A stretch of DNA of 9,706 bases from Candidatus Woesearchaeota archaeon (lineage in GTDB: Archaea; Nanobdellota; Nanobdellia; Woesearchaeales; JACPBV01): positions 1-9,706 of the forward strand of contig JACPBU010000020.1 of NCBI GenBank assembly GCA_016180165.1. Reading direction: 5' to 3'. This document shows positions 5,323-9,706 of this stretch, in pieces. A model generated the notes under the pieces. It did not search any database. It had not been told where the DNA came from and saw only the letters and a program-made list of their open reading frames with translations. The position numbers were made by a program, and so were the translations under genes. Positions within the stretch are counted from its first letter, which is position 1; each line of letters starts with the position of its first letter.

Positions 5323-6387
5323 ATGCCAAAAAAGATATTTTTATGGTTATTTCTCTTAATAGGGTTGGCTGTCCAGCCGGTTCCGGCTGATTCCTGCGGC
5401 AACCATATATGTGAAAATTTTGAATCTGGTTTGCCTTGTGAACCGCAATGGGGCCCAGATTGCGTTTATTGTGCTGAAGATTGCGACTATTGCACTGATA
5501 CGGATCCTGAGGTTGATATTTTTACAAAAGGCATAGTTATATTCAACTGGAACGAAAAGATAGAGGATGTTTGTACAAAAGACACTGAAATAGGAAGATC
5601 AAGAAATGATTTGACCAATAACCTTGGAGAAGCGTTTTGTGCAGGAGACAGGGGGCCAAATACTGGTGGTGCCGGAGGTAAAAGCATAGAATGCGAATTT
5701 GGCTGTGAGGATGGTGCTTGTTTAAGAAGCAAACCTTACTTTCCCTTGTGTATTGATACTGAGAGTGGAAAAAATACTGAAGTTCAAGGAACAACCAAGT
5801 TTCATGAATTTGAAAGCAGAGATGCCTGCATCGACGCAACAAGAGGCTCAGTAAGGGAATGAAGCGGCAGAGGTTGTAATCTCCATGAGTATTACTGCAA
5901 TGAAGGGAACCAAGGATTAACACCCTATCAAGAAATTACGTTTGATTCTGTCATATGCCCTATCGGCTGCAGGGATGGAGCATGCATCCCCTGCGAGGGT
6001 TGCGCACTTAACGGAGAATGTTTAGGCTATGGAACCGTGACAGGAGATAAATATTGCAGCTCAACCGGAAGTTTAGAAATTTTAAAATCATTAGGTGAAA
6101 AATGTGTGCAACACTTTGAGTGCAAGAATAATAACTGTTTTATCAATAGGTGCTTACCAGTATGCGGGGATGGTTGTATTGATCAGTCGTTCAAATGCCT
6201 TCCCTTCGGCTCAATAATAGGCGATGAATATTGCGATACAGACAGCCAATTAAAGCTCCAAAAAGAGGATAGGAGTAAATGCAACAGCAATTATGAATGT
6301 AAACATAATATCTGTAAAAAGGATACCTGTAAGAATCCCAACTTTCTTATCAACTTGCTCAATTGGTTTAAGGGAATCTTTTCTTAA
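5323..6387 (+). pseudogene. Secreted disulfide-rich protein, interrupted by in-frame TGA
   Basis: One continuous frame, 5323-6387 (354 codons), is broken only by TGA at 5860-5862 (codon 180). The sequence on both sides is clearly the same Cys-rich protein. From the ATG at 5323 it starts with a Sec signal peptide: KK, a hydrophobic run IFLWLFLLIGLAV, and a likely cleavage after PVPA. A CGNHICE...CAEDC motif follows. Next come two modules of the type CxDTD...TKG...FC/YYC...CxxGCxDGAC; the TGA lies in the second. Two tandem repeats of about 50 aa then share GDxYC, a central ExxxxC-like segment, ECKxNxC and a final Cys. It ends in an amphipathic tail FLINLLNWFKGIFS. An upstream in-frame TTG at 5302 is less likely. 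TGA is used as a normal stop by neighbouring genes. It is either a pseudogene or makes a 179-aa truncated product. Function unknown; probably cell-surface. Confidence 0.75.
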
Positions 6388-6403
6388 ATGCAAATGTTCT
6401 ATA

Positions 6404-6490
6404 ATAGTAAATCACCGAAATTCTCGAAAATCCAAAAGGTGATTTACTATACTATAAAATCTCGCAATATTTCGATAATTAACGAGATTT
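6404..6490. repeat. Two tandem AT-rich stem-loops between convergent genes
   Basis: Hairpin 1 has a perfect 13-bp stem, ATAGTAAATCACC (6404-6416) with GGTGATTTACTAT (6438-6450). Hairpin 2 has an 8-bp stem, AAATCTCG (6457-6464) with CGAGATTT (6483-6490). The right ends are nearly identical (GATTTACTATA and GATTTGCTATA), and both loops hold a TCGA-centred near-palindrome. The stems differ where they are compensated (CACC/GGTG against CTCG/CGAG). They lie between convergent genes and could terminate transcription from both sides. Confidence 0.65.
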
Positions 6491-6526
6491 GCTATAAGTC
6501 TCCGACTGGAAGTTGACCCCTGTTGG

Positions 6527-6548
6527 GCCTCGGGAATATTTAAGAGGC
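6527..6548. terminator. Small inverted repeat near the cbf5 3' end
   Basis: GCCTC (6527-6531) is complementary to GAGGC (6544-6548). It lies about 20 bp beyond the cbf5 stop on the minus strand. It is a weak candidate 3' structure; no T-run follows on the minus strand. Confidence 0.2.
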
Positions 6549-6564
6549 AGGAAAGCAAGGCCAC

Positions 6565-7521
6565 CTACATCTCACCGATAAACACTTTATCGTTCTTCAC
6601 TGCAATGCCTTTTTCGTTCTGCATCATCTCTTCGCTGCTCATCCTTGCGATGCCTAAAGAGATTAGCGTGCTGTATTGGGAGAGGATTGCGACTAAATCT
6701 CCCTGACTGATGCCGCTCTCAAGCTGCATGATGCCCGGGACAGCTAAATCTCTGCCATGGCTCAATGGCTGCATGCAGCCGTCAAAGACCCAGATCTTTG
6801 GCAGGTGGCGGACTGCATTTTCGATGGGCTGAAGGAATCTCCTGAGCATCTTTTCATTGCCTTCATTTTTGTAATACCAAAATGCATCGGCAAGGTCCTG
6901 CAGAGTCACTAAGGTTTTTTCTTCAAAAGCTGCAACACGCGTCCTGCGCAATTCAGCCATATGCGCGCCGCAGCCGAGATACATCCCAAGGTCGTGGATA
7001 TATTTCCTGATATACGTTCCAGCCTGGCATCCTATCCTGAATAAGATGTACTGGCCGTGAATTTCAAGTATTTCTGCATAGTAGACATTCCGCTCACGCT
7101 CAACTCTCTTTACGGCGCTCTTCACCGGCGGAAGCTGGGTAATCCTTCCGGTAAATTTCAAAAAAGCTTCCTTTAATTTATTTTCTGGGATTTCCCCGTG
7201 GAGATACATGACTGCAACATATTCTTTGCCTGCATGAAGAAGGGCTTCTGTTATCCTCGTGGCTCTCCCAAGAGCAACAACAAGAACTCCGGTAACATTC
7301 GGGTCAAGAGTCCCCGAATGGCCCGCTTTGGAAGCCCCAAGGATATTTTTGACCCACTCAGCTGCCTGATGCGATGTTGGGCCACGGGGCTTGTCAAGGT
7401 TGACGAGGCCGTACTGGAGAAGTTCTGCGACGGTGGGCTGGGGAGTATCGGCAATTACTTCCTGTTTCTTTATCAGGATTTTTCTTTGGATCCTTTCCCA
7501 GGGGAATAAGCTTTCAGCCAT
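6565..7521 (-). CDS. cbf5: H/ACA RNP pseudouridine synthase Cbf5 (TruB/dyskerin family)
   Basis: 318 aa, slightly short for archaeal Cbf5. It makes pseudouridine in rRNA, guided by H/ACA RNAs with Nop10, Gar1 and L7Ae, and can act on tRNA U55. The TruB catalytic motif GHSGTLDPNVTGVL (67-80) holds the catalytic Asp, D73. Other family blocks are LVNLDKPRGPTSHQ (39-52), QLPPVKSAVKR (129-139), GTYIRKYIHDLG (168-179) and GCGAHMAELRRTR (183-195). A PUA domain occupies about 240-315. The AHMAELRRTR block and the PUA domain favour archaeal Cbf5 over bacterial TruB. The ATG at 7521 lacks a clear Shine-Dalgarno. A minus-strand TATA box upstream suggests its own promoter and a short leader. It is the last gene of the minus-strand ribosomal cluster. 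Confidence 0.95.
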   Translation of the reverse strand: MAESLFPWERIQRKILIKKQEVIADTPQPTVAELLQYGLVNLDKPRGPTSHQAAEWVKNILGASKAGHSGTLDPNVTGVLVVALGRATRITEALLHAGKEYVAVMYLHGEIPENKLKEAFLKFTGRITQLPPVKSAVKRVERERNVYYAEILEIHGQYILFRIGCQAGTYIRKYIHDLGMYLGCGAHMAELRRTRVAAFEEKTLVTLQDLADAFWYYKNEGNEKMLRRFLQPIENAVRHLPKIWVFDGCMQPLSHGRDLAVPGIMQLESGISQGDLVAILSQYSTLISLGIARMSSEEMMQNEKGIAVKNDKVFIGEM

Positions 7522-7560
7522 ATTTATGAAAATAACTGCGGACAGTTAAAAAACGTTTGG

Positions 7561-7566
7561 TTTATA
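7561..7566 (-). promoter_or_regulatory. TATA box for cbf5
   Basis: On the minus strand the region reads TTGTATAAACC, with TATAAA at 7566-7561. Usual spacing puts the transcription start near 7537, leaving a leader of roughly 16 nt before the ATG at 7521. A 6-bp palindrome TAACTG-CGGA-CAGTTA (7533-7548) lies at the predicted start. On the minus strand it is followed by TTTT, so it could instead terminate transcripts from L31e. Confidence 0.5.
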
Positions 7567-7588
7567 CAATCCAAGAAGGATGGAGAGT

Positions 7589-8161
7589 TTACCCTTTCTG
7601 CTTCGGGCCGCCTGTCATATGGTGGACTATCTTTTTAGGAATAGCTTCTTGTTTGGGCGAATGCTGGGGATGATGCTCTTTCTTCAGCTCCCTGATCTCT
7701 TCTTTCTCGATGATCTTTGCCTGTTCGGCCTTTGGCACTTCCTCGCCGCCTAAAGCCTCTTTGACAGAAATCTCTACTGGCTGCTCATCTTCCGCAGGGG
7801 CTGATCGAGGCTCCTTCTTTATAGAACTTTCAGGTTTCGTGATTGCCTTTTTCTCTTCCACTTTTTCTTTTGGGGCGCCAAACAATTCCGCAAAGACAAC
7901 GCCTTCCTCGTCTTTTTTGCATTCAATCTTTACCTTGTGAGGGGGATGCTTTATCCCTCGGCCCCACATCTTCTGGTTAAGGTGCTTGCCGATGATGACC
8001 TTTGTCGCTTTCATGTGCCTCAGGATAAAGGCACGCAATGCCCTGACTGCCCTCGGCGTCCTTTTCCAGTTTGGGGCGCTGAGGAATGCTTTTCTCATAG
8101 GGACGATGTATATCCTCTCAAGGACAGTTTTCGCTTCTTTTTTCTTTTCTTTCTTTGCCAT
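7589..8161 (-). CDS. rpl31e: Ribosomal protein L31e with long charged C-terminal tail
   Basis: 190 aa, about twice the usual 85-95 aa. Residues 1-96 are a clear L31e: ERIYIVPMRKAFLSAPNWKRTPRAVRALRAF, then KVIIGKHLNQKMWGRGIKHPPHKVKIE. L31e lies near the peptide exit tunnel of the large subunit. Residues 97-190 form a Lys/Glu-rich, low-complexity tail with no family match I can recognise. It is likely disordered or coiled-coil (KAEQAKIIEKEEIRELKKEHH) and ends in a His/Lys/Gly-rich stretch. The tail is in frame, without interruption, and has no internal ATG that would suggest a separate gene. No Shine-Dalgarno is seen before the ATG. The L39e gene immediately upstream on this strand is the usual archaeal partner. 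eIF6, which often follows L31e, is not here. Confidence 0.95.
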   Translation of the reverse strand: MAKKEKKKEAKTVLERIYIVPMRKAFLSAPNWKRTPRAVRALRAFILRHMKATKVIIGKHLNQKMWGRGIKHPPHKVKIECKKDEEGVVFAELFGAPKEKVEEKKAITKPESSIKKEPRSAPAEDEQPVEISVKEALGGEEVPKAEQAKIIEKEEIRELKKEHHPQHSPKQEAIPKKIVHHMTGGPKQKG

Positions 8162-8182
8162 GGTAAATCAAGGTTTTAATCT

Positions 8183-8261
8183 GGATTTGGGGTGTGCAGG
8201 GAAGATCCCCTGAATTTTCAGGGAGCCTGTCCAAAACATCCTAATGGATTCAGCCAAATCC
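8183..8261 (-). ncRNA. Possible structured RNA between L39e and L31e
   Basis: The 113-bp gap contains nested complementarity. GGATTTGG pairs with CCAAATCC (8183-8190 with 8254-8261). Inside lie the hairpins CCCTGA-loop-TCAGGG (8208-8223) and, on the minus strand, ATCC-ATTA-GGAT. The size is tRNA-like, but the T arm, U8 and D arm of a tRNA are not present, so it is not a tRNA. It may be a structured 5' leader of L31e or a small RNA; an H/ACA guide is conceivable (ACA lies near the 3' side) but not demonstrated. Confidence 0.25.
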
Positions 8262-8274
8262 CCAATTTGCGGGA

Positions 8275-8448
8275 TTAGGCTTTAGCCTTTGTCCTTCTCC
8301 AATTGCGTTTCACGTGAGTATGCCTTCCCGGGTGAACCCTTCTGCCTTTTCCATAAATCTTAGGCACCGTCCAATAAGGAGCCCATCTTGTATGAGTGTG
8401 GAGCTTCCCGAGCCGCTTTTTTTTACTTGGATGCTTATGCTTTGCCAT
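8275..8448 (-). CDS. rpl39e: Ribosomal protein L39e
   Basis: 57 aa, translated by hand from the ATG at 8448 to TAA at 8277-8275. The protein is very basic: MAKHKHPSKKKRLGKLHTHT at the start, then RWAPYWTVPKIYGKGRRVHPG, ending RNWRRTKAKA. The Arg/Trp-rich pattern and the final WRRTK match L39e, a small protein lining the exit tunnel. It is slightly longer than the usual 50-51 aa and unusually His-rich (six His). A good Shine-Dalgarno (AGGAGAT) precedes the ATG on the minus strand. Gene order S19e-PDCD5-L39e-L31e is a common archaeal arrangement, which supports the call. Confidence 0.93.
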   Translation of the reverse strand: MAKHKHPSKKKRLGKLHTHTRWAPYWTVPKIYGKGRRVHPGRHTHVKRNWRRTKAKA

Positions 8449-8464
8449 GTTATCTCCTATCTAA

Positions 8465-8592
8465 GTTGATACAGCACTCAACAGTCTGATGTCATACCCA
8501 AATTGGTTATCACATCATAATCCATGAGTATCCATCCATGAGTATCCATCCATGAGTATCCATCCATGAGTATCCATCCATGAGGTATCAAC
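8465..8592. repeat. Inverted repeats bracketing the L39e upstream region
   Basis: GTTGATAC (8465-8472) and GTATCAAC (8585-8592) form an 8-bp inverted pair around the whole minisatellite. A second pair, TGATGT (8487-8492) with ACATCA (8512-8517), forms a smaller hairpin between the repeats and the L39e start. Confidence 0.35.
8521..8584. repeat. 14-bp minisatellite, about 4.6 copies
   Basis: The unit TCCATGAGTATCCA is repeated exactly four times (8521-8576) with a partial fifth copy (8577-8584). It lies in the PDCD5-L39e intergenic region. The unit length is not a multiple of three, yet the minus strand can read a 23-aa peptide through it (ATG at 8581 to TGA). On the plus strand each unit gives a five-codon ATG...TGA whose stop overlaps the next ATG. 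Both are probably chance products of the repeat. Confidence 0.9.
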
Positions 8593-8602
8593 CCAATTGA
8601 AA

Positions 8603-8938
8603 TTAAACTCTCCGTAACTGGAACCCTTTTTTCTGAGGCTCCATCCTTCTCAGCAATTCCTTGAGTTGAGCATCTTCAATGACCTGGGCAAGCTGCCCTG
8701 ATTCTATGCCGGATGCAAGCATGCCAAGCACCTGAACCGCTTTTTCAGGATGTGCTGTCTTTAAGGTGCAATATCTTTCGAAAGCGCCTTTGCCGAGGTA
8801 TGGCCTGACCATCTCCTCAAGCCTGTTGAGCTGCTCCAAAACCTGGTGCTGCTCTCTCGCTTTTTGCTGCACTGCAGCAATATATTTTTGCTGAAGCGCC
8901 TCTGCTTTTCGTCTCTTGATATCTTCAATATCATCCAT
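8603..8938 (-). CDS. PDCD5-family DNA-binding protein
   Basis: 111 aa from the ATG at 8938, typical for the archaeal PDCD5 (TFAR19) family. The N-terminal MDDIEDIKRRKAEALQQ and the C-terminal QVIEDAQLKELLRRMEPQKKGF are diagnostic. Between them is a helical bundle with KTAHPEKAVQVLGMLASGIESG. Archaeal members are small basic proteins that bind nucleic acid; their exact role is unsettled. An upstream in-frame TTG at 8956 would add six residues, but it overlaps the end of S19e and is less likely. The ATG begins one base after the S19e stop, so translation is probably coupled to S19e. There is no clear Shine-Dalgarno. Confidence 0.93.
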   Translation of the reverse strand: MDDIEDIKRRKAEALQQKYIAAVQQKAREQHQVLEQLNRLEEMVRPYLGKGAFERYCTLKTAHPEKAVQVLGMLASGIESGQLAQVIEDAQLKELLRRMEPQKKGFQLRRV

Positions 8939-8939
8939 C

Positions 8940-9626
8940 TTACTCTTTCTTTTCAACAGGAGCCTGCTCCTTAGGAGGAGCTTTATCCTGGGCGGGGTGC
9001 TGCGCCTGTAGGGGAGCCTGCCCCTGATGGGCCGAACTTTCTTTTTCTGATGCTCCTCCCTTCTTTTGGGGGGCAGCCTTTTTCCGCTCTTTTTTTGGCT
9101 TTACTGCTTTTTCAGCAGGCTTTCCAGCGATTGCTGGCTCTTCCTGAACCTGAGGAATCTGCTTAGCAACCGGCTTAGGCTGTTTCGGCATTGCACTTGC
9201 AATCAGGCCGCCAACTTTGTTCAGCAGCTTTATTCCGCTTGGGGTGACCACTCTTCCCTTATGGGCGCCCTTTGCGTCCTTCTTCACCAGCCCTGCTTTT
9301 TCCAATTGCTGTAAAATCTTCCTTGCTATATTTCCTGAACCTCTCCTGAAGTGCTCAGTATCATATCCCCTTGATTTTTTCCCTCCATAGAGGGTCCTGA
9401 GCTTCTCAACACCGATGGGCCCGAGTAAAAATACCTTCCTTAAAACAGAAGCTGCTCTGAGATACCACCAATCTTCCGACACCGGCGGCCTTTCCTTGTG
9501 CACCCCGGTCTTCACAAATGCTGCCCAAACTGGCGGCTTTATCGGGCTGATTGATTTCAATTCAACGGAGATCTTTTCAACTAACTCCACCTGATTAACA
9601 GCATAAACCGGATTTGGTTCTCCCAT
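8940..9626 (-). CDS. rps19e: Ribosomal protein S19e with low-complexity C-terminal tail
   Basis: 228 aa; the usual archaeal S19e has about 150. Residues 1-146 are canonical: VKTGVHKERPPVSEDWWYLRAASVLRK (39-65), then VEKLRTLYGGKKSRGYDTEHFRRGSGNIARKIL, and a C-terminal GRVVTPSGIKLLNKVGGLIA. S19e is a small-subunit protein involved in maturation of the 40S/30S head. Residues 147-228 form a Lys/Ala/Pro/Gln-rich tail, first basic (KPKKERKKAAPQKKGG) and then Gln/Pro/Ala-rich. The tail is likely disordered. The start is supported by GGAG upstream of the ATG. This is the first gene of the minus-strand cluster in the window. Its promoter is not clear; an ATTAAAG element at about 9664-9672 is a weak candidate. 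Confidence 0.96.
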   Translation of the reverse strand: MGEPNPVYAVNQVELVEKISVELKSISPIKPPVWAAFVKTGVHKERPPVSEDWWYLRAASVLRKVFLLGPIGVEKLRTLYGGKKSRGYDTEHFRRGSGNIARKILQQLEKAGLVKKDAKGAHKGRVVTPSGIKLLNKVGGLIASAMPKQPKPVAKQIPQVQEEPAIAGKPAEKAVKPKKERKKAAPQKKGGASEKESSAHQGQAPLQAQHPAQDKAPPKEQAPVEKKE

Positions 9627-9656
9627 AAAGTTTCTCCTTCAAAACATTTAATCTAC

Positions 9657-9684
9657 GCCGCATCTTTAATTTTCCTAATGCGGC
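9657..9684. repeat. Inverted repeat upstream of S19e
   Basis: GCCGCAT (9657-9663) pairs with ATGCGGC (9678-9684) across a 14-nt AT-rich loop. It lies 31-58 bp upstream of the S19e ATG on the minus strand, and the loop includes an ATTAAAG that could be a TATA-like element. It could be an operator or leader structure, or belong to an upstream gene cut off by the window edge. Confidence 0.35.
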
Positions 9685-9706
9685 ATTTTCACCAGCTTTA
9701 TCTTTT

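Noticed and set aside
5860..5862. Selenocysteine codon
   Set aside because: No SECIS-like element with the archaeal internal-loop signature is seen in the 3' region, the AT-rich hairpins downstream do not fit, and no Sec machinery is in view.
5323..6387. Target gene of a diversity-generating retroelement
   Set aside because: No reverse transcriptase, template repeat or adenine-biased variable repeat is present in the window.
6500..6560. Possible tRNA fragment (GGTCAACTTCC-like T arm on the minus strand)
   Set aside because: Only two base pairs would close the T loop, and no acceptor, D or anticodon arms can be drawn.
8183..8265. tRNA gene between L39e and L31e
   Set aside because: A 7-8 bp acceptor-like stem and suitable length exist, but position 8 is not U, the T arm does not pair, and no D arm fits.
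8521..8584. CRISPR array
   Set aside because: The units are contiguous 14-mers without spacers; this is a simple tandem repeat.
9595..9705. Minus-strand open frame entering from the window edge and ending inside S19e (TAA at 9597-9595)
   Set aside because: It stays open for 36 codons with a Lys/Arg-rich reading, but it would overlap the S19e start by 32 bp, ends in an odd GLCC, matches no protein I know, and covers the S19e ribosome binding site. A partial upstream gene cannot be excluded.

Overview
This is archaeal chromosome. Nearly every recognisable gene is an archaeal/eukaryotic-type information-processing gene: RNase P protein Pop5, proteasome alpha, exosome Rrp4/Rrp41/Rrp42, RNA polymerase K, Cbf5, L31e, L39e, PDCD5 and S19e. 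Promoters have TATA elements, and several starts have GGTGA or GGAG Shine-Dalgarno sites. A DPANN lineage (Woesearchaeota-like) is my inference. It rests on compact genes, a Cys-rich secreted protein with a short amphipathic C-terminal tail, lysine-rich tails on ribosomal proteins, and an altered exosome operon. It cannot be proven from this window.

Layout. 14-616 is an unrecognised 200-aa protein. 797-4460 is a plus-strand operon led by a clear TATA box at 724-731: pop5, psmA, rrp4, rrp41, rrp42 and rpoK. It is the archaeal exosome/proteasome superoperon, but SBDS is missing between psmA and rrp4, and rpoK stands after rrp42 where L37Ae is often found. 4480-5133 follows on the same strand. 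It is an unusual in-frame fusion of a DUF357 helical domain to an AroQ-type chorismate mutase, and the linker DNA contains a canonical archaeal promoter.

5134-6564 looks like an accessory island. A secreted, disulfide-rich protein gene (5323-6387) is broken by one in-frame TGA. It is flanked upstream by two tandem GC-rich stem-loops (5205-5303) and downstream by two tandem AT-rich stem-loops (6404-6490). In each pair the core is similar while the stems differ but remain complementary.

6565-9626 is a minus-strand cluster read right to left: S19e, PDCD5, L39e (57 aa), L31e, then cbf5 with its own TATA box. S19e and L31e carry long charged or low-complexity C-terminal tails. A 14-bp minisatellite lies between the PDCD5 and L39e genes.

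The two conserved clusters together supply ribosome components, rRNA/tRNA maturation (RNase P, exosome, H/ACA pseudouridylation), transcription and protein turnover. The most unusual items are the DUF357-chorismate mutase fusion, the paired hairpin arrays around the interrupted secreted gene, and the tailed ribosomal proteins.
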